Shown: positions 47,171 to 59,180, counted from the stretch's first letter. The stretch: 64,000 nt of DNA from Polytrichum commune (GCA_950295325.1 OX485807.1:25887666-25951665), one strand, 5' to 3'. Notes: a model not told the origin generated them from the sequence alone. Numbers and translations are program-made.

Positions 47171-47179
47171 AAACCCTAA
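47171..47179. promoter_or_regulatory. Telo-box upstream of ABT1
   Basis: AAACCCTAA, about 160 bp upstream of the ABT1 ATG, the same motif as upstream of RH17. No adjacent site II motif was found. Confidence 0.5.
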
Positions 47180-47236
47180 AGTCATATTCTCACCCGCTTT
47201 GCTGCCCTCCAGGCTTGAAGTTCTCTACACTTTGAA

Positions 47237-47725
47237 GGCCACTTTGCAGACAGACCAAGAGCCGTGACCATTAAAATCTAAGGGCCCTTGAAAATCATCC
47301 AAAGGCCGTACCCTGAAAAAGAGGGGTTCAATCTTGCAATTGATAGGCCCTCAAGGTTAGTGTAAATTAAAGTGGATCATGTTGAGACACCACAACATAT
47401 GTCTGTGTTTAGATCCCCATAATGATTATAAATATATATATGAGAGAGAGAGATGGATGATAATTTAATTGATTGCCATGGTCTCTAGTTTTGTGTTAGG
47501 TGCACGATGTTTTTGATGGGCCTAATGCAATATCCAATGATTCATGAAACATTGTCGTGTTGCCATGTAGGAAGCCGTGTAGTTTTTTTTATTTAAATTT
47601 CTTTGATCCCTCAAGCCTTCAAGGTCTAGTGTAAAGTGAACTTGGACTGTGTATTACCTCTCAACCAATCACAAAACTTGTCTATCACTAGGAAAGGGCC
47701 CTCAAACTCTAATGTAAAGTGGCCC
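47237..47725. mobile_element. Degraded copy of the GGGCCACTTCACACA MITE family
   Basis: GGCCACTTTGCAGACAGACC at the left and TAATGTAAAGTGGCCC at the right are inverted termini. The interior repeats ATCCAAAGGCCGTACC and GTGTAAAGTGAACTTGGAC in the order found at 54682-55269. It is clearly older than the 54.7-55.9 kb pair. Confidence 0.65.
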
Positions 47726-48145
47726 TAGTAAAGTTAGCCCTAAAATGTCCAGCTCCATGGCCTCCCTTTAACCTTGTACCTTGAGTTTAGTTGGATTAAC
47801 ATAAAACAACAGGGTCCTTTAACCCATTGTTTGTGAGGCTAATACTAGCCATGTCTTGCCAACCATACACTAGCATGCCAGCCTATGTCACCGCCACCTC
47901 ACTAGCCAGGCAATAGAGCCCATCCCAAATACCAAGATAGTGCATGTACATGGCCTTATTCATTCCCACATGTGTTCCCAAACATGTTCCCTATTATATA
48001 TGTGCTCCATTGCATACTCCATTAGACCAACGCACTTTTGGAGCTTGTTAAGCTCACCAATTGAGAATTTTCTTCAAGGTTTAGAGTTTTGCGTATTGGG
48101 GGGTGATCTCGTAGCAAACTTCTTAATCATTTCCGCATCTTTATA

Positions 48146-48952
48146 ATGGACTACATACCTCATGTGGACTCTAACAATAGTTATGGAACAGACACAAACA
48201 GTGAAATCTTGCAAGAGTTAGAGGAAGACATTTTGATGGTTGTTTGTAACACTCAACAACTTGTCCAATCCGAACGAGTTAGAGGAAGGTGCCCAAACAA
48301 CCGTCAACCACGATGTGGGAGTTATGGACATTCTCAACTGAATGCGCAAGGCGCCTAAATTGTTCAAGGTATTGACTAATTTTGATGTTCACGAACTTTA
48401 TGGGTTTGCTTCTCTTGTGTGTTCTATAATTCGCAACAATGCACGTAGCACATGCGTTGAGAGGGTTATTAGTGGCAGGCCATGAAGTTGACACCCGAGC
48501 AATGTTTGCTCAGTTTTATCACGTATCTAAAACATGATAATATACATAAGTACGAGTTTTTCGAGTGGAATGTCACACATTCGCCTTTGTGCAGCAATGT
48601 GATTTTCATTGCTTCATGCATTACTAATACTCTTGCTCATGAGATAGTTTGGCTTGATGAGGTAAAGCAGTGGCATTTGTCTTGTTTAAATCTTCATTTC
48701 TCAAGTTGTATCAAAATTATTGATGGTACAATCGTCAAGATTCAAAAGCCATGGAATAATCCCAATCACGCGAGGTGGTTTAATGGCCAAAAGAAGTTGT
48801 ATTGTATGAAAAATATGGTTGTGGTGTCCCAAGACTTAGGTTTTTCGATTTCATTCCATGATCTTACGATCTTCAATACATTTGGTTTTGATTTCATTAG
48901 TCTAAAGCTTTACGTGGAGCTTGGTACACCAAAATTGATTGGTCATGCCTAA
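48146..48952 (+). pseudogene. Decayed PIF/Harbinger-type transposase
   Basis: The ORF from 48482 shows the order typical of plant Harbinger nuclease domains: TPEQCLLSFITYLKHDN, SNVIFIASCI, then CIKIIDGTIVKIQKP (first catalytic Asp in IDGT), HARWFNGQKKLYCMKN, VVVSQDLGFSISFHDLTIF (second-Asp region; the usual V-D-x-x-G reads V-S-Q-D-L-G). After ILTIF-like sequence the frame is lost and the last catalytic residue is missing. 48146-48358 (MDYIPHVDSNNSYG) may be a separate upstream remnant. Harbinger enzymes cut at TTA/TAA, the same duplication as the MITE family in this window. Confidence 0.72.
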
Positions 48953-50975
48953 CCACATAGCTCTAGCCTATTCCTAATTGTCCTAAACCCAACACCTTGC
49001 TAAAGTATTGACAAAGCTTCGAGAAAAACATTGATTTTGCCGACTCCACTATTTGTAGAACGTCAATCAAATATGTCAAATAGAGATGAATTGAGCATCC
49101 AAATTTCTTATCGAATGTTCTTTTGACATGAACAATGTTGGAGCATTCAAGCTTGTTACCTAAAGCCAAGATCCTTAGTGAAGTTGGTTTAATATATAGC
49201 CCTTAAAGCTTGCTAGTTGGCTAATCCAAATGGGATTGCCTTTGAGGTGGCCAAGCCAAATTATGAAGAATTGGCTAGCCCTTCACATCTAATATCCAAA
49301 CCCACATGTTGAAGTCGAATGTGCCTTGGAGAAGTGGCAATGGTGAATCGGAATTGGAACTAAAACCATAACCGGAAAGGTTCATGATAAGGCGATGGAT
49401 GTACCTAGCAAAGTAATAGAACTTTGCCTTGATACTCACCTTGATTTGCACACAAAGACACTCCCTCTCAAGCCAACTAGCTCCCTCCCCACAACGTGAT
49501 AACCCTATCGGGCCGATCTACTCCTTCCTCACAATGCCACTCCCTTTCAAGTCGATCAGCTCCCTCCCCACAACATGATAACCCTCTCAAGATGATCCGC
49601 CTCCTCCTCACAGCACCACTCGCAACCTCAAACTCAACCTCAAACTCCAACCTCAACCTCAACGCAAACGATAATGGACATGGAATTTATGAGGGGGTAG
49701 GTGCCCCAATAGATTGAGGATCGAGAGCAAAAGCTCATGAGGGTTCGGAAGCCATGCTTCCCAAAGATGAACCCCCGATTTAATTCTAACCCTCTAACAC
49801 AACATCAACTGGCCGGTGAATATAGGAAGAAGCCATCAACTCAAGCCTCCACCATGACTTTGACTTGGTATCCAAACATTTAAGGGATGGCTTTAATAGT
49901 GTGCAAGTGAGTTGCCCCACACTAATCTATCAACATTCCGCATTATTTTGAATGTTTATTACCACAATAACAATACACAAGTATCAATTTTATATTGCAG
50001 TGCCTATATGGACGCTTGAACATAGTTACGAAGTTTGTGATTTCATTTTAACCACGTATACTTTGCATAAATAGAGAAGCGACCTATTCACAACAACAAC
50101 CTAATTGCACATATCAACGTAGATTCTATCTAGAGTTTAGCGGTAAAGTCAACTATGCATGTGTGTAAGCGTCAAAATAAACAAATCAATTGAAGGAAAT
50201 AATAGGTAAATATCACTCGACGTTGAAATGAATAAACCCACAAGAGATCAATATCCATGTCGAGAGAGAACTATATGTTATGTCCACACAAAAAAACTAT
50301 TATTAGTATGGTTTGTCAAATATGCAAATACTTCAAATGTACCAAAGCACTACAAAAATTTAAGAATATATATATATATAACACCATAAAAATAATTTTA
50401 TTTCAATAATTTTATAATGAAATTCATTTTTATTTAATAAAAGTCTGGAGTTATAACTAGTGTAATGAGTTGTGATTAACACAGAGTTAGGTACATTGAG
50501 CACGACCACACTTATCTCTAAGAAAATAAATTCATATAATATTTATTAATTAAGAATACATTAATTTGTTATATTTCAAAATTGAACGTATTATTATTTT
50601 AATAATTTAAACTATTTTTTATTTCATCTAAGGTAATTTGGTAATGTATAGAATTTGCTTGTTATCTTCTTAACTTTTTTATTATTTGTTTTATTTAAAA
50701 TGTTATCTCTTTAATTTTTGATGTATGGATACATACATAGTTGGCTTAGATAAAATCTAGACAATTTTTCCTCTTTTTTAAAGTAATAGTAAGGTTCAGT
50801 ATCCCAATTCATTACATGGCATAAAGGGTCATTGAGTTTGATAAGAGTATGCACATTTAAAATAAGTTAAGTATACTACTTTTTGTCACTAAGAGTGCCA
50901 TGCAAGAAGAGAGTGTAAACAAGCTGAATTTTTTGTCAACAAGCTAAGAATCGTAGACAAAGCATATTAAGGTAA
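48953..50975. other. Intergenic, AT-rich, no gene seen
   Basis: 49480-49670 has Ser/Pro-coding repeats of CTCCCTCCCCACAACRTGATAAC. 50300-50760 is very AT-rich with a TATATATATAT run at 50366-50376. No supported gene. Confidence 0.4.
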
Positions 50976-51287
50976 GGGTGGGTTTATATTAAAGTCCGAG
51001 TCCAAGAAACTTTGGGTCCAAAAAACACTCCTTAATGGGCCTTGCTTTCATACTCAAGATTGGACTTAAACTTAGAGATTGGTTTCTCATACTAAGAGGA
51101 GTATTTTCTTGAGCTAGGATGGTGAAGATTTGACAATAAATTTATGTCATTTCAACATCACTTCTTCTTTTCATACCTTGGACTTGGATCCTAATGTAAA
51201 TTTCTCGCGTCCAAAATTATGCCCCTGATCAATAAAATTGTACAATTTTGAAGTTTCTTTAGTCTTGGACTGTACTGTAAACTCGCC
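50976..51287. mobile_element. Foldback/TIR element, copy 1 (GGGTTTAYACTA ends)
   Basis: The left end GGGTTTATATTAAAGTCC and the right end TTGGACTGTACTGTAAAC are inverted imperfect repeats. The interior includes GAGATTGGTTTC and CTTGAGCTAGGATGG, both found in copies 2 and 3. Confidence 0.6.
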
Positions 51288-52423
51288 ATGAGCTACCATG
51301 TCAATTTCATCACGGTGGGATCATGATTCATAAAGAGATCATCATCAATCACCATTGTGAACAAACATGTAGAAGCAAATCCACATGAACCTTAATAGCT
51401 CGATGTTGAATGACAACATAGATTGAGGTATGGCTACTTGCCCATCCCAACTCCAACGGTTTCAATTCTAGTCAAGGTTGATTCACACGGGGTCTCAAGT
51501 CCCAACGTGGAGGCGAGGTCCCGACTTTTGAACCTCAAGAGCCCAATAAGGTATGGTTTTTAAGAGATATTGATTATTGCAGGCAACAAAAGCCTCGTGA
51601 CTTGTGTTGCGACTCTCAACACAAGTCCCAAGCCTCACCTCCAAAAAAATGTTGCCATGTAGGCTTCCATGTCATACTTGAGACTTGAGATCCCGTGTGT
51701 GAGTGGTCATTCCCAACTTCCATGCTCTCAACGGCTGAGATTGCATGGATTGACGTCAACTTACTTAGGACCTAGGACTTGGGACGTTAGTTACGTATGT
51801 ATAAAATAAGTGTAAGGAAAACTACAAGCCTCCAAAAGGACGAGTTGAAGTTGTAAGTCTCATTTAATACACAAATGTTGCAGGCCTCGGTTGGTGGAGA
51901 TAATTGATTCTAGCACCTTGGATAAAGAGCCGCACAAAGAGACAAATGCCTATAGGATGGGGGCCAATTGGGAGGTCGATCCACGATACCAATCTAAAGG
52001 ATGTTAATTAAGTAGGTAGGCTTGTATTACATGTACTTGGGATTGGTTTAGACTATGGTCAAGAATTTTAGGGGAATGGACCAATATGATTGGTTATGAA
52101 ATGGGTTCTTTGTCAGTCAAGGTTTACACTATGGTCCATATCTCTCCAGTAGAGAGTTTCGAACATGGATGAAAGTATGACATGGATGTCAACATGGCAA
52201 CACTTTTTGTTATGGGAATTCTTTGGATATTAAGTTTCTTGAGCAACCTCAAGCCCTTGGACAAGAAACTTGACCTATGGGGACCTCCAACTTTAAACAT
52301 TTTTTAATTGTTTATGTTTTTCATCTTTGGCCGCCATATCAATCGTTGCCTCAAATACCCTTGGGCATTAAATTTTTAACCGACCAATGCACTTTCAATG
52401 CATTTCTTTGATGTAGTCTAAAA
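51288..52423. other. Intergenic, no gene seen
   Basis: Between two foldback copies; no supported ORF or RNA. Confidence 0.35.
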
Positions 52424-52733
52424 CCATTCTTAGTGTCCAAGTCCAATAAACTTGGGGTTCAAAACACCCCTCGAATGGGCTTTACTTTTAGTTTCAAGAT
52501 TGGACCCACACTCGAAGATTGGTTTCACGAACCAAGGGGAGTAGTTTCTTGAGTGTGGAGTGTCAATATTTGATGGGCATTGGGCAAGCAATGCCACATT
52601 AGAGGCATTTTATCCTTGTGAACTTTGGACTGACCTCTATTATAGATTCATGGGGTCCAAGTTTATGCTTTTGACCAATAAGATCGCTATATTTATGAAT
52701 TTTATTTGGTCTTGGACCCTAGAGTAAACCCAC
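52424..52733. mobile_element. Foldback/TIR element, copy 2
   Basis: GTGTCCAAGTCCAATAAACTTG at the left and TTGGTCTTGGACCCTAGAG then TAAACCCAC at the right. Shares AAGATTGGTTTCACGAACC with copies 1 and 3. The outer left end is degraded. Confidence 0.55.
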
Positions 52734-52971
52734 ACTTGCATGTGTAGACAATTTTATTTTGTTCATGCATAAGGTGTAGCAGGCTAGGTCACCACCACTC
52801 CATCAGACAAAACATGTGCTCACATGCGTTTTCATGTTTGCCATGTTCGAGAATACATTTGTGCATCAAAGCTTAGCAAGAAACATTTGTTTGTCAAATA
52901 TAAGCAAACGTAAGACCAAACAAGACATTACACCCATGGACCTTTGTAGGACCTTCAAATGTTTGCTTTAA

Positions 52972-53204
52972 CCCCTAAAGACCAAGAAGGAGATTTTTGT
53001 CCAAGCAATCACCTCCGCTCATCCATACCATTGTACACATTTAGAACACAATATTTCTAAATTAAAATGCACAGACGGTTGAAGTTCTATGTGACAATCA
53101 TAATTGCTCGACATGCCAATAGAGATACCTATGCTCTTCATGAAGTTATACACATGGCGATTTTTTAACAAGTTTGGGGAGATTTGGGCTTGGACTTTTA
53201 GGGG
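52972..53204. mobile_element. 233-bp TIR element flanked by TTAA (family copy C)
   Basis: Left end CCCCTAAAGACCAAG; right end, inverted, CCCCTAAAAGTCCAAG; TTAA at 52968-52971 and 53205-53208. The smallest of the three; no ORF. Confidence 0.75.
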
Positions 53205-53285
53205 TTAAGGTTCCTACAAAGAATGTTAAAAGAATGATGAAATTATGTATAATTTAGACAAAGTGAACTTTGCGTGGAATCGAGT

Positions 53286-53852
53286 GGTTGTTTAAACCAT
53301 GGACCATGAAGTCATCCCAAGGCCTTGTAATATCCGTAATTAGGTGTGGAACTCGTCCCGGGACCACTTCGGTTTACACCAAGGAAAAATGTCAGAGTAA
53401 CCAAGGAGTTAGAGGTGCCCAAAAGACATATTTTAAGGCCTACATTATCCACCGGCATTGTCCAACAAGTTTAAGGTGCTCTAGCATTAAAAAAATAAAC
53501 ACACACACACACACACACAAGGGCCCATGGTAGAGAAACAAGGTTAAAATTTTAATATTTTAGGTAATTTTTTGTTTGGGGAGGAGAAGATAAAGCCAAG
53601 AGGAGACAAGAGAATGATCACATTGTTGTTGTTGTTTTTTTTCAAGACTGTCATTTTTGGGCATATATTAAAAAAAATCAACACGTTCGTTATTGGTGTA
53701 TGGTCATTCCTCTTGGTCCATGTTTGGTTTACACCTGGTGAGGGGCCCAAAAGCTTTGTAACTCATTTTTTTAAGAAATCAGACCATGAAGTCGCACCAT
53801 GGAAAAAAACCATCTTCCGCGGTCTGTCTTCGTGGTCCATGGTGTAAACCGG
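53286..53852. mobile_element. TIR element with TTTAAACCATGGACCATGAAG-type ends
   Basis: TTAAACCATGGACCATGAAG at the left is mirrored at the right by CTTCGTGGTCCATGGTGTAA. The same word occurs in degenerate form inside. It contains a CA microsatellite (53500-53518). No coding capacity. Confidence 0.6.
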
Positions 53853-53899
53853 ACCTGTGTTCATAAGTTGAAATTTTTGACATAAGAATGTGACAAATG

Positions 53900-54307
53900 C
53901 ACGGGTAGATCCCTCCATTGTCAAGTTGAACACCACGTGCGGCCAAAAAAAACTTCTTTTGGTAAGTTGCACCTTCAAAATGGGTCAAAATTTTATCAAA
54001 TTTTTTTCATGAGTAGATATGCACAGTACCTATGACACAGTTAAAAGTGGTAACTAAATTTGATGATTTGTTTTTTTCATAAAACATACCATTTCTAACT
54101 AGAATGACACGGAATTGAACCTAAAAAATTACTAAAAAAATAAAGATGACTAAAAATTTCAAAAAAGTATACAAAAGATACTATCAATGGTTATGTATAT
54201 GTAGAAAAAATATCATAAATTTTAAAATTATATATGGCATGTAATATAGGGGTAGCAAACTTTGTCCGCACGTGGTGTCAACTTGACAATGAAGTGACCT
54301 CCCCGTG
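53900..54307. mobile_element. 408-bp TIR element (hAT-like MITE), copy 2, with 8-bp TSD
   Basis: Starts CACGGG, ends CCCCGTG, flanked by GACAAATG at 53892-53899 and 54308-54315. It lines up with the copy at 2279-2687 along its whole length and is the better-preserved one in its termini (TTGTCAAGTTGA ... TCAACTTGACAA). Confidence 0.9.
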
Positions 54308-54681
54308 GACAAATGTTTTCAAACGCATTATGCATTTGTGTATCCAACCACCGGGTTGAAAAAAACTCACAACAACCATTGAATGAACTTTGTGAACAAC
54401 TTGTTGGACCACGTGACATCTTTCAAAACGAGGTGAATGTATTTGCATGCATGGTTTATTGTAAGAAATTTCAAATGGAGGCCACAATATTCTCCCCATG
54501 GAATTTACGTGGATTCTAGTCGAACTTTGACCATTTCCGGGCACATTCATGTGCACCCAAAAACTTACTAGGCCGAATAGAGAAAATTAATATAGTCCAC
54601 ACATGTGATGACAATTCCTGCAGTTTTGCTTGTTGTTGACTTTGGGTTCGCCACCAAAAAAGAATGTGTTCTTAGTACTTA

Positions 54682-55269
54682 GGGCCACTTCACACATGAG
54701 CCAAGAGCCGTGACCTTGTAATGGTGAGGATCCTTGACTCTCATCCAAAGGCCGTACCATGGGTGTTGGGAAAGCCATTTTATGTAGCCTTGGGCCCTCA
54801 AGCATAGTGTGAAGTGAGAATGAACCATGTTGCGGGACCATTGCATATTTTGTTGGCGGAAAAAGAGGGGAGGATTTGGTTTAATATAATATGTCTCCAA
54901 GTTTATCAACTTAAGATAATTATTTGGTGGTGTTTGTCTGTCTTGGAATTTGTTTTGGAATTTGCCATGTAGTATGTCCTAAATATGTCATGTTGGAAAA
55001 AATATTAAAAAATCATGGTCTCCCGAAATTTGCGTCAAGCCCACCTCTTGGAGGTGGGTCTGACGCAAATTCCGGTAGACCATGCACCCTTATCCACAAC
55101 CAACCATGTAGGACTCCATGTAGACTCTTCATCCATGAACTTTTTTTTGGGCCTTTAGGCCTTCACCTCCTAGTGTGAAGTGAACTTGGATTGTCTCCGC
55201 CTTTTCGACCAATGAGAGCTCTTACATTGCCATGGTCAAGGGCCTTCAGCCTTGTGTGTGAAGTGGCCC
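54682..55269. mobile_element. 588-bp Tourist-like (PIF/Harbinger) MITE, first of a head-to-tail pair
   Basis: GGGCCACTTCACACA at the left and its inverse TGTGTGAAGTGGCCC at the right, flanked by TTA (54679-54681 and 55270-55272). A 3-bp TTA/TAA duplication with GGGCC ends is typical of Tourist-type MITEs. The interior has a palindrome around CCACCTCTTGGAGGTGGGT. Confidence 0.9.
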
Positions 55270-55272
55270 TTA

Positions 55273-55850
55273 GGGCCACTTCACACATGAGCCAAGAGCC
55301 GTGACCTTGTAATGGTGAGGACCCTTGACTCTCATCCAAAGGCCGTACCATGGGTGTTGGGAAAGCCATTTTATGTAGTCTTTGGCCCTCAAGCATAGTG
55401 TGAAGTGAGAATGAACCATGTTGCGGGACCATTGCATATTTTGTTGGCGGAAAAAGAGGGGAGGATTTGGTTTAATATAATATGTCTCCAAGTTTATTAA
55501 TTTAAGATAACTACTTGGTGGTGTTTGTCTGTCCTGGAATCTGCCATGCAGTCTGTCCTGAAATCTGTCCTGCTGGAAAAAATATTAAAAAAGTCATGGT
55601 CTCCCATAATTTGCGTCAAGCCCACCTCTTGGAGGTGGGTCTGACACAAATTCCGGTAGACCATGCACCCTTATCCACAACTAGCCATGTAGGACTCCAT
55701 GTAGACTTTTCATCCACGAACTTTTCTTTGGGCCTTTAGGCCTTCACCTCCTAGTGTGAAGTGAACTTGGACGGTCTCCACCTTTTCGACCAATGAGAGC
55801 TCTTACATTGCCATGGTCAAGGGCCTTCAGCCTTGTGTGTGAAGTGGCCC
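55273..55850. mobile_element. 578-bp Tourist-like MITE, second of a head-to-tail pair
   Basis: Same termini and orientation as its neighbour, begins right after the shared TTA (55270-55272) and ends before TTA at 55851-55853. It differs from copy 1 by a handful of substitutions and one short deletion near 55540. Confidence 0.9.
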
Positions 55851-55853
55851 TTA

Positions 55854-57167
55854 GATCTCGGGATGTTGCCGATTATGATGTCGATTATATTATTTCCACA
55901 ATCATATCGTAAGACAAATGTCACTTTTTAGTGGAAGTTGTGGTCAAATGTGGGACCTCCACATGGCACACACTAATTTGTTCCCCCTTGAACTGATTTG
56001 GCAATAATGATCACCACTTGGGCCGTGGGACCTCCACATGGCGCCACCTCATAGGTCGGCTTATGTTTTGACATTAAGGTAGGTGTGTGTTAATCCAACA
56101 TAGCAATAATTTGGACACCTATATTTGCGTAGGATGTTTTAGGTGTGGATCTAAAAACAAACATCAAAAAGACATGTGTTAAAGTTCGATTGGATTGCTA
56201 ATTCAAACATGCTAACTATTCCAGGCACAAGTGTTATAACATGAACATCCAAAGGGTTTTTCATGCCCGTTTTCACCTTGAAAATAGTTCATCTTCCATG
56301 TTATGAGTTCCTTACATGTATATCCCACTTTAACATCAAAATTTGTTTATGAATTTTTCACGAGCAAGATTGAGTAAAATGGATTGAAGACTATTATGTC
56401 ATGAGTTTGGGAAGTAAGAGGTGAAAAAGAGTGGACCGTGTCTTCAAATTAGATGAACTACTCCACACCTAATAGTGAAGATGGTTGGAAGGACTTGTCT
56501 ATTTAGTTATGGAATCAACAAACATGCACTTATGATAACCATACTTAAATCAAAGGAGGCTTGATTTGTGTTGAAGCTTTTGTCGATTTTGTTGTGTAAT
56601 CAAATTGGTAGAAGTTGGAGAACATGAATAACAAACTGTATAACACCCACATGCCTTAACACAAATGCCATGTTGAAGGTTGTTTTGACATCCGCGATGG
56701 GACCATCGGGACAACTTACTTCATAAATCATAGTTTTCCATTATAAGGTATCAAATGGTGGGATTGTGAAGGAATGTAAGAAAATGTGCAACAACTTTAC
56801 CAAACATTGTATATAGTGTCGCTTACTATTTGGAATTACACAATGCTATCACTATTTATTATACGTCTTATTTTTTGCCGACAAAGGTCAAAATTGGTTA
56901 TTCAAACAACATAGAACATCAACATATTTACTTGGCAAAAGATCACATCAATGATAAAAGTATATAGCATTGTGTAACTCCATATAGTAAGTGACATTAG
57001 ACATCATATTTAGTGTAGTGTTGGCATGGTAGCACTTTTTTTTATACCATTTGGGTATCTATAGTAAGGATTCCATAAATTTTCAATCTAGCAATATATG
57101 AATATTTGAGAATAGATTTGTCTTGAATATCATTTGGGTCTATATACCATGCAAGATCTTTCATATC
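55854..57167. other. Intergenic with dispersed TIR-repeat fragments
   Basis: 56090-56250 contains ACACCTATATTTGCGTAGG and ACATCAAAAAGACATGTG, a fragment of the GGTAGAY family. 56510-56640 resembles 22430-22610. No gene. Confidence 0.4.
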
Positions 57168-57170
57168 TAA

Positions 57171-57831
57171 GGGTCACTTCACACATGAGCCAAGAGCTAT
57201 GACCATGAGATTGTGAGAGCCCAAAAGAAAGTGTCCAAAGGCCGTCCCAACACACCTCCAAAATCACATAGTGTGGTCACGGACCCTCAAGTGTAGTGTG
57301 AAGTCACATGTGACCGGGCCCTCAACCAAATGCTATTTCAATGAATTTCTATTCATGCGGGTCCTCACACATGATAAAATAGAATAAATCAACGGTTGTG
57401 AGCGTTCAAAGTGCCACGGTCTTCCGGTTTTGTGTTAGGCCTACCTCCAAGGGGTGGTGTTTGCAAATGACCATAAAACATGATCCATTCGATGCCATGT
57501 AGGAGTCCATGTAGACTTCACATCCATCTTACATTCACATACTTTGTTGGTCCCTCAAGCGTAGTGTGAAGCGAACTTGGACCGGCTCCGCCTTTTCCTC
57601 TTTTTTTTTTCTTGCACAAATTGAAAAATCAATTGCAAGAAAGAACCCAAAATACAACCAACTTGAGTGAGCCATCACAACCCAAGTGGAATCAAGAAAT
57701 AATGCCCATCTGCAATTTATCCATCCAAGTGGCAACTAAATTACTCCGGGTCCCAACTCCACCTTTTCCACCAATGAGAGTGCTTGAAGTGTACTAGTCA
57801 AGGGCTCTCAGTCTTGTGTGTGAAGTGGCCC
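57171..57831. mobile_element. 661-bp Tourist-like MITE with TAA target duplication
   Basis: Left end GGGTCACTTCACACA, right end TGTGTGAAGTGGCCC, flanked by TAA at 57168-57170 and 57832-57834. Compared with the 54.7-kb copies it carries an extra stretch at about 57590-57755 starting with a T-run, probably a later insertion. Confidence 0.85.
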
Positions 57832-57834
57832 TAA

Positions 57835-59180
57835 GCAACAACCCCCTAATATCAATAAGGGCTAGAACGGTATTGACCCATATAAAGAGTCAAATTTACA
57901 AAGATTCTCATTACTTGAGATATCCACAAAATATCAATATTTGATTGGTGTCACAATTTTGATACCTCCGTACACAAATTTTTAATGCCAATATATATGT
58001 TGCTTGATGATACCACACGTTGACCTATATACCGGCCCAACCTCTATATAAAAAATTGTATATCCATACTTAAAGTTAGGAGAATGTGCACATCCCGACA
58101 ACCTTGGTCAAGCATCAATAAGCACGAATCCTTAGGCTCATACAACACGATTCTCGTGCTTAATAGTGTATGACATGTCATGAGGCAAGTTGTCGGGTGA
58201 TAACTTCAATATCTCCTTCGTATAAAGGGCAAGGGAGGGAGGGCCAAATCTAACCGTGTAAAACACCATGTCCACGGTAATTACATCAATTTCTATCATG
58301 TTCCCACTAACTTGCCGATTGTGGGTCACTCAAATTATGTGTATATTCGTGTGTGTGTGTTTTATTCAACTGTGACATGGTTGGGGAGATTTCATGAAAA
58401 ATGTTCAAGTTTTGAAGATATTAGAACAAGTTTTCCTGATACAAAATTTGGACTTGGGGTTCACGGCGTCTATGTGAATTCATTCGTTCTGGATGAAGAG
58501 GCTCTAGTGAAAACATGTCCCCTGCAAGGTCGAGGACCGATTCGTGCTAATCATAGTTCATTAGACTAATGCATGGTCTCTGATACCATCTTCAGGATCA
58601 AATGGTTTGAATTAGTTGTTTTTTAAATATAAAATATTACGTGCTACATTTTCACCTTGTTAATATATGATTTTACATAGACGCCACAAATGCCTAGCCC
58701 AAAATTTGTGGGGTGTTTAAAAAAGAAACATCCATTACGTGTATGAAAAACATGTAACCAACAAGACTTCGCATCCAAGTACATGCTGAACATTAGCTTG
58801 CATTCATGGCTTGCCTTCAAACAACTCACACACAATCAATGCACATTGCGAAGGTATGTCCAAGATTTCAACATCTTCGAAAATTCTCTAAAGTCTTGGA
58901 ACTACATTAAAATTTCCAAGTCCACATGCTCTAACGTTGAGAATTTTCTAAACAAGGTGCCTAAATCAAGTAGTCTTAAGCATTTAATTCTTTGACCAAA
59001 ATGTGTCCAACCCTACCTACAAACATGGTAGCCTACCTCAGAAGGCTCTTCATTCCCACCCAAAAGAAAACTCTCATTTTTCCTCGTAATTTGCCACATG
59101 TCAATCTTACGTTGGTTAAGAAACACTTGAATCACAATTGGAAACTAAATTCCGGTAACAATGAAGATGAATTAGCCCTT
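57835..59180. other. Intergenic, possible LTR-retrotransposon remnant
   Basis: 58440-58500 and 58665-58725 are an inverted pair sharing AAATTTGG(A/G)CT(T/A)GG and GGCGTCTATGT. Together with the primer-binding-site-like motif between them this may be an old retrotransposon end. No coding region found. Confidence 0.35.
58572..58588 (-). other. Primer-binding-site-like sequence (initiator tRNA-Met)
   Basis: The minus strand reads TGGTATCAGAGACCATG. TGGTATCAGAGC is the standard plant LTR-retrotransposon primer-binding site. The match is 11 of 12 and no LTR pair or gag-pol was found around it. Confidence 0.35.

Noticed and set aside
54924-55178. ORFs inside the paired MITEs
   Set aside because: Duplicated only because the elements are duplicated; frames drift between copies and TIR families of this size are non-coding.
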